From JAAYBG01 sp964411675 (GTDB lineage Bacteria; Bacillota_I; Bacilli_A; ML615J-28; CAG-698): a stretch of DNA of 22,853 nucleotides. Positions 1-8,037 of this stretch are shown in pieces; position 1 is the stretch's first letter, and each line of letters starts with the position of its first letter. The notes under the pieces were generated by a model that ran no database searches, was not told the origin of the DNA, and was given only the letters and a program-made list of their open reading frames with translations. The position numbers were made by a program, and so were the translations under genes. Location: contig CAYPLR010000026.1 in NCBI GenBank assembly GCA_964411675.1, forward strand, positions 1-22,853. Reading direction: 5' to 3'.

Positions 1-19
1 AAAGTAGTACCTTTTTTTA
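1..19 (+). terminator. possible 3' half of a terminator cut by the window edge
   Basis: The window opens with AAAGTAGTACC followed directly by seven T residues. This is what the descending arm and U-tract of an intrinsic terminator would look like, serving a plus-strand gene that ends before the window or acting in both directions with the methylase gene on the minus strand. The ascending arm is outside the window, so the hairpin cannot be verified. Confidence 0.3.
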
Positions 20-26
20 TTTATGT

Positions 27-1176
27 TTAGATAATTATACTTGCTAATTGTTCTAATGTTGTGATGTTTTCTTTGTACAGTAAAATATCAATATTACGAT
101 CAAAATTGGTATGAGCAATTAATCTAAAGCAAGCAGCTATAACATCAACAAAAGCATCTTTTGTTGTTTTGTTTGCCATATACCCTAAAGTAATGTACAT
201 GAAGAATAAATATACACCGATAATGGATTCAAATTCTTCCCAGAAAGTTTCACATGTATTTGAAAAAGGAAATTGATCAAAAAACAAATGATTGACAATA
301 ATTTTTTCAAGCATAATTTCAAGATTAGGAAAGAGTTCATGTAAATGTGCTTTTGCTTGTTCATACTGGATTAACTTATTTCCTTTTTCATAATATGAAA
401 TAGCATCTTGAGCAAAGGCCTGAATGCTCTCACTCTTATCTTTATAGAAAGCAACTAGTCGTTCTTGTATATCATAAGAGTAGGATGGTGACTGTTCATA
501 AACGACTTCTTCATTGATAAAATCAATGGGTGAAAGTTTACTAAAATCAATCATCTGTTTGTTGCTTTTTTCATGATCAATGAAACGTAGAAGTTTTCCT
601 ACTGAGTTTAATCTATCTTGTAATGATAGAGTGCGATTGCTCATGATTGTGAAGGTAAGTTCTCTTAATTTGTGATACTCATACTTTGTTTCATCATTAA
701 TTTTTGAGTTTCCCAAAGGGAGATCTAGGGAAAGTGCCATCTCTTCAAAATGGATAGGATTATCATCTATTAGTAATAATTCAATTGTTTCCTCACAACT
801 ATTTGAACAAGAACATTCGTTATCAAAAGTTGTTCTTGGTCCTCTAGGGAAAGTAATGGCAAATCGCTGGTAATATCTTCTCACCGCAGTCAGCATGGAG
901 CATACAATAACCATTTTCCATATGCATTGGGCAATCATTATTACTAGTTCTCACAACACTAGCATAAGCATCTTGAGTTGGATGATTTAAAATATAGAAA
1001 CTATGATTGATCTTCTTGCGCAAAAGTTTATTACAGTTCATACTTAATAATTTAAAATATTCTTTCATAGAGATGGTTATATTCCACCCCTTGCAACAGC
1101 TACTGCGGCAATCTTTGCTTTTACATATAAAATGTTTGTAGTAATCGGGAACAATAAAGTGATTTGTATAGGTCAT
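27..1176 (-). pseudogene. FliB-type lysine N-methylase, split by a one-base frameshift
   Basis: The N-terminal piece (1176 to 844, 110 aa) carries the Cys-rich signature of the FliB family, C-x5-C-x3-CC-KGW, and ends in CHYFP followed by TAG. The next frame continues with RGPRTTF and a C-x-C-x3-C cluster to a TAA at 27. Joined at about 846 they give roughly 382 aa, close to the usual family length. FliB enzymes methylate lysine side chains, classically on flagellin, and the cysteines probably bind a metal cluster. No flagellar gene is nearby, so the substrate is unknown. The junction reads TTT CCC T AGA, so one extra base, or a +1 slip at CCC-T, explains the split. Start choice: AGGAGA lies about 12 nt before the ATG at 1176, and the gene has a near-consensus promoter. 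The rest of the reading frame is intact, so it could be a recent mutation, a sequencing error or a programmed frameshift. Confidence 0.75.
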
Positions 1177-1202
1177 AGATATTTAATTTCTCCTAGCAAG
1201 AT

Positions 1203-1230
1203 ATTATATCACTAAATTGAACCTTGTCAA
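1203..1230 (-). promoter_or_regulatory. sigma-A-type promoter of the FliB-like gene
   Basis: Read on the minus strand, TTGACA (1230-1225) and TATAAT (1208-1203) are separated by 16 nt, with an extended TG two bases before the -10. This is the closest match to consensus in the window. Transcription would start near 1196, leaving a leader of about 20 nt with the ribosome binding site AGGAGA. Confidence 0.8.
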
Positions 1231-1263
1231 ATAAAAACGAAAGATTTTTTTACAAGGATAAGG

Positions 1264-1292
1264 TTGTTTTAAAAGCTAAGATATGGTAGAAT
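1264..1292 (+). promoter_or_regulatory. promoter of the CPYC redox protein gene
   Basis: TTGTTT (1264-1269) and TAGAAT (1287-1292) are spaced by 17 nt. The -10 lies downstream of the in-frame ATG at 1283, which supports the ATG at 1319 as the real start. Confidence 0.6.
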
Positions 1293-1318
1293 TATTCTAT
1301 AAAGTGGAGATACTATTT

Positions 1319-1579
1319 ATGAAGAAAATAACTTATTTTTACTTACCTTTTTGTCCTTATTGCCGTGAAGCAGATCAATATCTAGAGGAAGTTATTTGTG
1401 AAAACGAGCGATTTAAGGAGTTAGAAATCGTTCGTATTAATGAATCAAAAGAAACAAAAATCGCCAATAGTTATGATTATTACTATGTTCCTTGCTTTTG
1501 GCTTGAACAACAAAAAGTTCATGAAGGACCGATAACAAAAGAGAAAATCAAAGAGATCTTGTCAATGGCACTCAAATAA
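1319..1579 (+). CDS. small glutaredoxin/thioredoxin-like protein with a CPYC motif
   Basis: An 86-residue cytosolic protein of thioredoxin-like fold. Its N-terminal strand is followed by FCPYC, placing the redox pair at Cys12 and Cys15, and the later segment YYYVPCFW carries the cis-proline expected near the active site. CPYC is the classical dithiol glutaredoxin motif, so a thiol-disulfide oxidoreductase role is likely, although glutathione dependence cannot be read from sequence. An upstream in-frame ATG at 1283 was rejected because the promoter overlaps it, while GTGGAGA lies eight bases before the ATG at 1319. It appears monocistronic and is divergent from the FliB-like gene. A short thioredoxin family protein is the safest name. 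Confidence 0.8.
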   Translation: MKKITYFYLPFCPYCREADQYLEEVICENERFKELEIVRINESKETKIANSYDYYYVPCFWLEQQKVHEGPITKEKIKEILSMALK

Positions 1580-1598
1580 TTAGAATTTAAACGAATGC

Positions 1599-1627
1599 TT
1601 ACAAAAAAGATGTGAATATGATATAAT
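1599..1627 (+). promoter_or_regulatory. promoter of the methyltransferase/glycosyltransferase pair
   Basis: TTACAA (1599-1604) and a perfect TATAAT (1622-1627) with a 17-nt spacer lie 26 nt before the methyltransferase ATG. Confidence 0.7.
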
Positions 1628-1653
1628 AGATTAAATAAGAAAGCGGGTTTACC

Positions 1654-2373
1654 ATGGAAAAAATAAAGCAAATATTGGAAAGGTATCCTCAAGCAAGAGT
1701 TCTTGATCTTGGAACAGGTGTTGGAAATTTTATTTCACTACTAGTTAGCATCACCAATGATTTTCATGAAATTATTGGAGTTGACACTTCTGAAAAAATA
1801 CTTGAGCGAGCTAAGACTAATTTTGCTACTTATCCATTTGTTCGATTTGAAGTAGGAGATGCCAATCATCTGCCTTATGGCGATGGAACATTTGATATTA
1901 TTTGCTTGTCAAATTCTCTCCATCATTTGGAACAAGTAACAGCGACATTCAAAGAAATGAAAAGACTTTTGCGACCCGGTGGCTGTATTATTATCAATGA
2001 GATGATAAAAGATGGATTAGATAATGCACAGAAGAGTCACATGATGCTACATCATTTTGCAGCTGAAATTGATCGTAGAATGCATATATTACATAATGAT
2101 ACTTATACTAAGAAAGAGATTATAGAGCTATTAACAAATGTTAATGGTCTTGAAACAGAAAATTATTGGGAAGTGAAGTTTCCTAAAATAGAACAACCAA
2201 TGGAAAAAGACATCAAAGGTCTACTTGCATTGGTTGATAGAATTACTGCTCAGACTTATAACTTTGATGATAAAGAATACTTTATTAACAAAGGCGAAGA
2301 GATTAAATCATATATTAAAAAGAACTCTTATGCTTCAGCACCACAGTATGTTTTTGTACTACATCATATCTAG
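1654..2373 (+). CDS. class I SAM-dependent methyltransferase
   Basis: A 239-residue soluble protein with the Rossmann-type methyltransferase core. Motif I is VLDLGTGVGNF at residues 16-26, followed by the acidic end of strand 2 (IIGVDTSEKIL), then VGDANHLPY with FDII, and LLRPGGCIII as the post-motif segment. This is the Methyltransf_11 (UbiE/UPF-like) pattern acting on a small molecule or lipid. The substrate cannot be deduced. The ribosome binding site is weak, with only a GAAAG-like stretch before the ATG. The glycosyltransferase starts 36 nt downstream without an intervening terminator, so the two are probably co-transcribed and may act on the same glycolipid or envelope component. Confidence 0.85.
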   Translation: MEKIKQILERYPQARVLDLGTGVGNFISLLVSITNDFHEIIGVDTSEKILERAKTNFATYPFVRFEVGDANHLPYGDGTFDIICLSNSLHHLEQVTATFKEMKRLLRPGGCIIINEMIKDGLDNAQKSHMMLHHFAAEIDRRMHILHNDTYTKKEIIELLTNVNGLETENYWEVKFPKIEQPMEKDIKGLLALVDRITAQTYNFDDKEYFINKGEEIKSYIKKNSYASAPQYVFVLHHI

Positions 2374-2409
2374 AGCGAGTCTTCTTTTAAAAATTTAGGA
2401 AGTGATGAA

Positions 2410-3666
2410 ATGAGTATTATTGAAAAAATAAATCTAATTGTTGGCATTGTATTTTTTATATGCTATTCATATCAATTCTTCTTTGTCATAATTCCGTTTA
2501 TTATAAAACCAAAAGAACATAAAGAAGTGAAATATCACAAATATGCAATTTTGATTCCCGCGAGAAATGAAGGGTTCGTAATCAAACAATTGCTAGATAG
2601 TATTTCAGAACAAACCTATCCTCAAGATTTAATCACTACTTTCGTTGTTGCTGATAATTGTGTTGATAATACGGCTTCAATTGCAAGAGAACAAAACGCA
2701 GTGGTTTTAGAGCGGGAGAATAAAGAGTTTCGTGGGAAAGGACATGCATTAGATTATTTATTTGAATATATTAAAGCAACTTATTCTTATAATGAATTTG
2801 ACGGATATTTTGTATTTGATGCGGACAATGTACTAGAGAAGAACTATATTGAAGAAATGAACAAAGGATTTTCTGACGGATATAAGATTCTTACTAGTTA
2901 TCGCAACTCGAAAAATTATGGTGACAATTGGGTTTCGGCGGGTTATGCTTTGTGGTTTTTAAGAGAATCAAAATATTTAAATCATAGCCGTTTTCTTCTT
3001 AACACCAGTTGTGCAATTTCAGGGACAGGATTTTTGTTCAGTAAAGAAATTGTTGAAAATAACAATGGCTGGAAATGTTACCTACTGACTGAAGATATCG
3101 AGTTTACAGTTAGCAATGTAATCAAAGGTGAGAAAATAGGATATTGTAGTAAAGCAATATTTTATGATGAACAGCCAATAAAATTTCGCCAATCATGGAA
3201 ACAAAGAATGCGTTGGGCTCGAGGTTATCTTCAAGTTTATGGTAAATATGGATGGTCAATGATTAAAGGAGCGTTCAAAGGTAATTTTTCTTGTTATGAT
3301 ATGAGTATGACAACGATGCCAGCAATAGTCTTGACAATCCTTTGCTTTATGACTAACATTATTAATTTAATGATTGCAATAGTTTTAAAAACTCCAATTT
3401 TGTTATCTTTAAAGCCATTTCTTGATATCTTTATTAGTATTTATCTTACTGTGTTCATTCTTGGAGCGATAACAATTGTTAGTGAATGGAAGAATATTCA
3501 TACTAGTGCTTTTAAAAAGATTTTATATGGCTTCACATTTCCAATATTTATGATGACTTATATTCCAATATCTTTTATAGCTTTATTTAAGAATGTTCAT
3601 TGGGAACAAATTGAGCATAAAAAAGCGATGACATTAACGGATATCAAGAAAAAAAGTAAAAAATAG
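2410..3666 (+). CDS. membrane-bound family 2 glycosyltransferase
   Basis: A 418-residue processive-type GT2. One transmembrane segment at about residues 8-31 precedes the catalytic GT-A domain, which begins at ILIPARNE (47-54). The nucleotide-sugar motif is DADN (Asp137, Asp139), the catalytic base region is TED (Glu228-Asp229), and the Q-x-x-R-W motif at Gln265 to Trp269 marks membrane polymerases such as cellulose and poly-N-acetylglucosamine synthases. About three further membrane helices follow at roughly 299-325, 337-360 and 373-395, then a Lys-rich tail. It likely extends or adds sugars on a membrane acceptor at the inner face. The start is supported by AGGAAGTGA nine bases upstream. 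No polysaccharide export genes lie beside it, so a glycolipid product is as likely as a polymer. Confidence 0.85.
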   Translation: MSIIEKINLIVGIVFFICYSYQFFFVIIPFIIKPKEHKEVKYHKYAILIPARNEGFVIKQLLDSISEQTYPQDLITTFVVADNCVDNTASIAREQNAVVLERENKEFRGKGHALDYLFEYIKATYSYNEFDGYFVFDADNVLEKNYIEEMNKGFSDGYKILTSYRNSKNYGDNWVSAGYALWFLRESKYLNHSRFLLNTSCAISGTGFLFSKEIVENNNGWKCYLLTEDIEFTVSNVIKGEKIGYCSKAIFYDEQPIKFRQSWKQRMRWARGYLQVYGKYGWSMIKGAFKGNFSCYDMSMTTMPAIVLTILCFMTNIINLMIAIVLKTPILLSLKPFLDIFISIYLTVFILGAITIVSEWKNIHTSAFKKILYGFTFPIFMMTYIPISFIALFKNVHWEQIEHKKAMTLTDIKKKSKK

Positions 3667-3669
3667 CAA

Positions 3670-3688
3670 GGCTCTAAAAGAGTCTTTT
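3670..3688 (+). terminator. weak intrinsic terminator after the glycosyltransferase
   Basis: GGCTCT (3670-3675), an AAA loop and AGAGTC (3679-3684) form a 6-bp stem with one G-U pair, followed by TTTT. It is a short stem and may be leaky. Confidence 0.5.
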
Positions 3689-3724
3689 CATTTGGTCATA
3701 TTCAATGAAAATAATAAAAGAATA

Positions 3725-3733
3725 TGTTATAAT
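3725..3733 (+). promoter_or_regulatory. extended -10 promoter of the UPF0316 gene
   Basis: TGTTATAAT provides a TG-extended -10 hexamer. No good -35 is visible at 16-18 nt upstream, as expected for extended -10 promoters. The gene starts 38 nt downstream. Confidence 0.6.
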
Positions 3734-3771
3734 AATAAAAAATATGCAAAAGTGAATCATAGGAGGATAGT

Positions 3772-4296
3772 ATGGATCCAGTTTTATTATATATAGTAAT
3801 TTTCATAGCGAAAATTATTGAAGTAACCATTGGGGTTTTTAGAATGGTTTTAATAACAAAGGGAGAAAGAAAGCTAGCAACAGTAATTGCTTTCTTTGAA
3901 ATTGTAATTTGGTTGTTAGTGGTATCCACAGTATTGGTAAACATCACTGAAGATCCATTCAAAGTACTTGCTTATGCAGCAGGCTTTGCTTTTGGTCAAA
4001 TGTTTGGATCATTATTAGAAGATAAAATAGCATTAGGAAATATTAGAGTTGAAATCATCGCAGATGAAGATATCGGCGTAAAACTTGCAAATCATCTACG
4101 AGAAAATAATTTTGGTGCTACAACAATAGAAGCATTTGGAATGACTTGTAAGAAAACTATTATTTTTCTTTATGCTGCGCGTAAACAAATGAAAAATATT
4201 ATGAGTTTGTGCAACGAAATTTCTAAGGATTTAGTTGTAACAGTTGATGATATCAAACCACTTACTGGAGGATATTATTATAAAATAAGGAAATAG
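3772..4296 (+). CDS. UPF0316/DUF2179 family membrane protein (YebE-like)
   Basis: A 174-residue protein with about three N-terminal membrane helices (roughly residues 4-24, 35-55 and 62-80) and a soluble C-terminal DUF2179 domain (about 90-170), which contains the family's GATTIEAFGM and VDDIKPLTGGYYY stretches. This two-part layout and length match the UPF0316 family common in Firmicutes. The molecular function is not known to me. DUF2179 domains also occur at the end of YitT-type membrane proteins and have an ACT-like alpha/beta look, so small-ligand sensing is possible but speculative. AGGAGG lies five bases before the ATG, a very strong ribosome binding site. It is monocistronic as judged by its own promoter and the promoter of the following gene. 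Confidence 0.85.
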   Translation: MDPVLLYIVIFIAKIIEVTIGVFRMVLITKGERKLATVIAFFEIVIWLLVVSTVLVNITEDPFKVLAYAAGFAFGQMFGSLLEDKIALGNIRVEIIADEDIGVKLANHLRENNFGATTIEAFGMTCKKTIIFLYAARKQMKNIMSLCNEISKDLVVTVDDIKPLTGGYYYKIRK

Positions 4297-4320
4297 CAAT
4301 TCTATTTTTCTATTGCTCTA

Positions 4321-4349
4321 TTGCACGGAAAAATAAAATGTGGTATACT
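4321..4349 (+). promoter_or_regulatory. promoter of the nucleotidyltransferase-fold gene
   Basis: TTGCAC (4321-4326) and TATACT (4344-4349) are spaced by 17 nt, with an extended TG at 4341-4342. The -35 coincides with an in-frame TTG codon, which argues that translation starts at 4375 rather than 4321. Confidence 0.65.
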
Positions 4350-4374
4350 TAAATCCCAAATTGAGGTGAAATTT

Positions 4375-4938
4375 ATGATGGAAGAAGTACTAAAAAAAAT
4401 AGCTGGTTTATTCAATAAAGCTAATATAACTTGGGCTTTGGGTGGTTCATGGGTTTTAAAAAAACATGGTTTCAATAGAATACCTCATGATATTGATATT
4501 ATGGTTGTAGAGGGCGATATTGATAGAGCAAAAGAAATCATGGAAACGATTGGTGAAGAAACAACAAATAAACCTCAAGGAAATTACAATACAAAATACT
4601 TTTTTCAATATATTGTGAATGGTGTTGAAGTAGATATCATGTGTAAATTCATCATTAGTTATCAGGGAATGCCGTTCAATTATCTGTTCGACAAACAAAG
4701 CATTAGTGATGTTGAGTATATGGGTGAAACACGAATTAATTATTCCTCCGTTGAAGATTGGTATGTATTATATTGCTTGATGGATAGACCAAAAGATAAT
4801 TTGCACGAAATTGAAAAATATCTGATTACCAAAGGAATTAAGAATACATATTTGTTTAAAAGAATTATGTTAGATGTACCTGATAATTTACATAAAGAAA
4901 TAGTAAGCAACCTAAAATTAAAACGAGATTTAATATAA
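4375..4938 (+). CDS. nucleotidyltransferase-fold protein, substrate unknown
   Basis: A 187-residue soluble protein with the core signature of the DNA polymerase beta-like nucleotidyltransferase fold: GGS at residues 23-25, then HDIDIMV placing the metal-binding Asp pair at 39 and 41, and a further acidic strand GVEVDIM with Asp87. This arrangement is shared by lincosamide-type antibiotic nucleotidyltransferases, AbiEii-like toxins and many uncharacterised minimal transferases. The spacing favours a small-molecule or protein-modifying enzyme over a tRNA enzyme, but the target cannot be named. The C-terminal half is helical and unrecognised. The start is set by GAGGTGAA a few bases before the ATG. 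No antitoxin-like partner gene is adjacent, which counts against a toxin-antitoxin reading. Confidence 0.65.
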   Translation: MMEEVLKKIAGLFNKANITWALGGSWVLKKHGFNRIPHDIDIMVVEGDIDRAKEIMETIGEETTNKPQGNYNTKYFFQYIVNGVEVDIMCKFIISYQGMPFNYLFDKQSISDVEYMGETRINYSSVEDWYVLYCLMDRPKDNLHEIEKYLITKGIKNTYLFKRIMLDVPDNLHKEIVSNLKLKRDLI

Positions 4939-4954
4939 GGCATAAAAGAATTGT

Positions 4955-5326
4955 ATGGAAAATCAAAAAAGAATTCAAATATTGAGATGGATTGCTCGTT
5001 TTGTAGGACTTGCTTTTGTAGTAACACTAATTCTTTTCTTTATTGACGATCAGATTTGGAATAAGATGAGTTCATTAGAATTCCTAGATAGGATGTTACT
5101 ATTATGCGTTTTATTCTTTATGATTGGAGTATTTTTAGGTTTCTATAAAGAGCTTTGGGGTGGAATACTAATTATTGCGAGCATTTTTGCTTTTAATATT
5201 ATCGATAGTATTGCTACTAATAATTTTAATTTGCAATTTCATTTATGGTTTTTATTGATACCAGGAGGTTTATATCTTATTAATTATTTTTTGTTTTTGA
5301 AAAGGAAGAAAATAAAAATGAAATAA
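4955..5326 (+). CDS. small four-helix membrane protein of unknown function
   Basis: A 123-residue hydrophobic protein with four predicted membrane segments at about residues 13-30, 44-64, 67-86 and 96-114, and a strongly basic C-terminal end (KRKKIKMK) that should stay in the cytosol. Similar short proteins of unknown role occur in low-GC Gram-positives. I cannot assign a function. It begins 16 nt after the preceding stop with only a weak AAGG-type ribosome binding site, so it may depend on readthrough from the nucleotidyltransferase gene. Its stop codon overlaps a clear terminator, so it is the last gene of that unit. Confidence 0.65.
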   Translation: MENQKRIQILRWIARFVGLAFVVTLILFFIDDQIWNKMSSLEFLDRMLLLCVLFFMIGVFLGFYKELWGGILIIASIFAFNIIDSIATNNFNLQFHLWFLLIPGGLYLINYFLFLKRKKIKMK

Positions 5327-5346
5327 GGAGTGAAGGCTCCTTTTTT
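5325..5346 (+). terminator. intrinsic terminator
   Basis: AAGGAG (5325-5330), a 6-nt loop and CTCCTT (5337-5342), merging into a run of six T residues. The stem overlaps the stop codon of the membrane protein and separates it from the cysteine desulfurase unit. Confidence 0.8.
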
Positions 5347-5365
5347 AATTACAATTATAATGATA

Positions 5366-5394
5366 TTTGCTTTTTTCACCAAATATGATATAAT
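5366..5394 (+). promoter_or_regulatory. promoter of the cysteine desulfurase cluster
   Basis: An extended -10 TGATATAAT (5386-5394) is preceded at 17 nt by TTTGCT (5366-5371). Transcription would start near 5401, ahead of the AAAGGAGG ribosome binding site. Confidence 0.65.
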
Positions 5395-5422
5395 ATTTAA
5401 AGTAAATAAAGGAGGTATTATC

Positions 5423-6535
5423 ATGATTTATTTTGATTATTCAGCAACAACTCCTGTTGATAATAAGGTTTTAAACGCTTTTTGTGAAGCAACAACAAGT
5501 TTTATTGGTAATGCAAACTCGCTTCACACATTAGGAGTAAAGTGTAAAAATCAAATTTTACAAGATAGTAGTGAGATCTTAAAAGATCTTGGCCTTAATA
5601 AAGACGATTATGAAATTATATATACAAGTGGTGCCTCTGAAGCCAATAATTTAGCAATTAAAGGGTATGTTGAAAGATTTACCACTGACAAACATATTAT
5701 TACCACTAGTTTTGAACATCCATCTGTGACAGCTCCCATTGGTTATTTACAAAACAAAGGGTATCAAATTGATTTTGTGAAAATAAACAAAAAGGGATTA
5801 GTTGATTTAACTAATCTAGAAAATTTAATCACAGATAAAACAATTTTAGTGTCGATTGTTTCTGTTAATAGTGAAATTGGGATTAAACAACCAATTACTG
5901 AAATTGCTCAACTTTTAAAAAAATATCCTCAAATAATTTTTCATTGCGATGTTACTCAGAGCATTGGAAAAGTAAAAGAAGATTGTACAAAGATAGATAT
6001 GATGAGCTTTTCTGCTCACAAGTTCTATGGAGTGAAGGGGATTGGAGCTTTAATCAAGAAAAAGGAAATTAAACTAATTCCTCAAATTCTTGGTGGAACA
6101 AGTACTTCGAAGTATCGTAGTGGAACGCCATTCCATCCCTTGGTACATTCGATGGCATATGCATTACAATTAGCATCAGAAAGTTTTCACGAACGATATC
6201 AAAAGACAAAAGAAATGAATGAATATTTGATGAAAGAACTTTCTACAATCTCTCAAGTAAGAATAAACAGCAATGAATATGCGATTCCTCATATTGTCAA
6301 CTTTAGTATTCTAGGTAAAGATAGTATCGAAATTGTTGAATACTTGAGTAGAAAGGAAATTTATATCTCTAATCACACCGCTTGTTCAAGTAAACAACCG
6401 ATGTCATTAGCTGTTTATAATTTAACGGGGGACAAAGAATTAGCATTATCGAGTGTCAGAGTTAGCCTATCTTATTTAACAACATCTACTGAAATTGATG
6501 CTTTGATTCATGCAATCAAAGAGATGGTGGATTAA
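5423..6535 (+). CDS. cysteine desulfurase (NifS/IscS family)
   Basis: A 370-residue PLP enzyme that takes sulfur from cysteine, yielding alanine and an enzyme persulfide. The N-terminus YFDYSATTPVD and the TSGASEANN segment are typical. SAHKFYGVKG holds the PLP Lys200, and RSGTPF follows. The sulfur-accepting residue is Cys321 in TACSSK, in the short-loop context of NifS-like enzymes. The ATG at 5423 is chosen because AAAGGAGG lies just upstream and the longer frame would read through the terminator and promoter. It is the first gene of a tight run with two thioredoxin-like proteins and no IscU/SufU scaffold. That suggests delivery of sulfur to something other than housekeeping Fe-S assembly, although a dispersed scaffold gene could exist elsewhere. 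Confidence 0.92.
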   Translation: MIYFDYSATTPVDNKVLNAFCEATTSFIGNANSLHTLGVKCKNQILQDSSEILKDLGLNKDDYEIIYTSGASEANNLAIKGYVERFTTDKHIITTSFEHPSVTAPIGYLQNKGYQIDFVKINKKGLVDLTNLENLITDKTILVSIVSVNSEIGIKQPITEIAQLLKKYPQIIFHCDVTQSIGKVKEDCTKIDMMSFSAHKFYGVKGIGALIKKKEIKLIPQILGGTSTSKYRSGTPFHPLVHSMAYALQLASESFHERYQKTKEMNEYLMKELSTISQVRINSNEYAIPHIVNFSILGKDSIEIVEYLSRKEIYISNHTACSSKQPMSLAVYNLTGDKELALSSVRVSLSYLTTSTEIDALIHAIKEMVD

Positions 6536-6802
6536 ATGGAAGTGATCCTAATTACTGCTATTTGGTGTACTAGTTGCCTTATTATGAAACCACGTTATCA
6601 AGAACTAGTGAAAAAGCATGGAATAACCAAGTTTACAGAACTGGATTTTGATATGAATGAAGAAGAAGTAGATCGTTTCAACATTGGGCATACCTTACCT
6701 GTTTGTGTTATCATAAAAGAAGAAAAAGAAGTGAAGAGAATTATCGGGGAAAAGAAAGTAAAAGAAATTGAAAAGATATTTGAGGGTTTATTAAATGAAT
6801 AA
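6536..6802 (+). CDS. thioredoxin-like protein with a WCTSC motif
   Basis: An 88-residue cytosolic thioredoxin-fold protein. WCTSC puts the redox cysteines at 11 and 14, and TLPV supplies the cis-proline loop. It is shorter than TrxA (about 105 residues), lacking the N-terminal helix and strand, as in many minimal thioredoxins. Its ATG abuts the desulfurase stop codon (TAAATG), and its 3' end overlaps the next gene by 8 nt, so the three are probably translationally coupled. By position it could reduce the persulfide on the desulfurase or pass electrons to the membrane protein that follows. This is inferred from context only. Confidence 0.85.
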   Translation: MEVILITAIWCTSCLIMKPRYQELVKKHGITKFTELDFDMNEEEVDRFNIGHTLPVCVIIKEEKEVKRIIGEKKVKEIEKIFEGLLNE

Positions 6803-8018
6803 GAAAATATATGGACTACTGTTTATTTTATTTTTGTTTTTCTTCTTTCATAGTTTTAGTTTACCAACGAAAGCTTATAATGATGAGGTAATACCCATTC
6901 ATTTTTTCCATAGTACTACTTGTTATAACTGCAGCGAAGAAGAAAAATATTTACTATCATTACCAGAGGAATATAATATTGAAATCATATACTATACTAT
7001 GGATGATGAGGATAGTGAAAAAGCACAAGCGAATAAAGAATTGTTCTATCGAGTAACTGAAATTTTCGATATCGAAAAAAGAGTAGTCACTCCATTTACT
7101 GTAATTGGTGGGAAAAGTTTTATTGGATTTAATGAAAACATTAAAAATGAAATGATTACTTATATTGAGAAATATCAAACAAATGCTTTTGTTGATGTCG
7201 TTCAAAAAATAATTAATAATGAAACAATTAATCCAGAGGATATTGAAGTAAGTGAAGAAAGCTATATTACAATTCCTATTATTGGAAAAGTGGATGTCAA
7301 GAATTTTTCACTACTATTGATTGCTATTGTCATGGGATTTGTAGATGGAGTCAATCCTTGTGCAATGTGGATTCTTATATTTTTAATTACCATGTTAATT
7401 CCTACAGGAAACAGAAAAAAGATTTGGCTATATGGAGGAGTTTTTCTCCTAGTATCGGCATTATTTTATTTTGTTGTTATGATGGCGTGGATAAAAATAG
7501 TGGAATTAATTGCTGCCAAACAAATATTTATTATTATTATCGGTTTATTTGCTTTAGGAGCTGGAGGATATAATGTTTATCGTTATATCAAGTCTACTGT
7601 TAAGCAAGAAGATGGTTGTGATGTGACAAATCCTACACAACGTCGTAAACTATCAAATAAAATAAGAAATATCATCAATGAGAAAAGTATACTGATTGCC
7701 TTAATCGGAATCATTGCATTAGCAATCACTGTCAATTTTATTGAATTGGCTTGCTCTGCAGGATTACCTGTATTATTTTCTCAAATTCTTTCAATTAATG
7801 ATGTAAGTAGTGTAAAAGAATTGCTGTATGTATTCATCTACATTTTATTCTTCTTACTAGATGATTTAATTATTTTTGCGATTGCAACATTCAGTTTGAA
7901 AGCAATTGGAATGTCTAGCAAGTTCGCAAAATATTCGCATTTAGTTGGTGGAATATTAATGCTAGTGATTGGTATCTTACTATTATTCTTCCCCAATATC
8001 ATCATGTTCAATTTTTAA
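6795..8018 (+). CDS. secreted thioredoxin-like domain fused to a DsbD/CcdA-like membrane domain
   Basis: A 407-residue protein. Residues 1-28 form a signal peptide or anchor. Residues about 30-145 form an extracytoplasmic thioredoxin-like domain with C-Y-N-C (Cys43, Cys46) and a VTPFTVIGG cis-proline segment. A linker leads to roughly six membrane helices from residue 165 onward. The membrane part has the paired cysteine signature of the LysE/DsbD superfamily: DGVNPCA (Cys189) and ELACSAG (Cys320). DsbD and CcdA carry electrons from cytosolic thioredoxin across the membrane through such a pair, and here the N-terminal domain would be the outside acceptor. A ribosome binding site GAGGG lies inside the preceding gene. 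A complete inside-to-outside relay (WCTSC protein, membrane pair, C-Y-N-C domain) is thus encoded together. Confidence 0.85.
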   Translation: MNKKIYGLLFILFLFFFFHSFSLPTKAYNDEVIPIHFFHSTTCYNCSEEEKYLLSLPEEYNIEIIYYTMDDEDSEKAQANKELFYRVTEIFDIEKRVVTPFTVIGGKSFIGFNENIKNEMITYIEKYQTNAFVDVVQKIINNETINPEDIEVSEESYITIPIIGKVDVKNFSLLLIAIVMGFVDGVNPCAMWILIFLITMLIPTGNRKKIWLYGGVFLLVSALFYFVVMMAWIKIVELIAAKQIFIIIIGLFALGAGGYNVYRYIKSTVKQEDGCDVTNPTQRRKLSNKIRNIINEKSILIALIGIIALAITVNFIELACSAGLPVLFSQILSINDVSSVKELLYVFIYILFFLLDDLIIFAIATFSLKAIGMSSKFAKYSHLVGGILMLVIGILLLFFPNIIMFNF

Positions 8019-8037
8019 TTACTAAGTAGGAGATTAT

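Noticed and set aside
4295..4317. AGCAAT/ATTGCT hairpin after the UPF0316 gene as a terminator
   Set aside because: The stem is only 6 bp and no T run follows it; the sequence goes straight into the next promoter.
4321..4374. Longer TTG-initiated version of the nucleotidyltransferase-fold protein
   Set aside because: The TTG is the -35 element of a good promoter, and GAGGTGAA marks the ATG at 4375.
4375..4938. Toxin of a nucleotidyltransferase toxin-antitoxin pair
   Set aside because: No adjacent gene looks like an antitoxin. The neighbours are membrane proteins in separate contexts.
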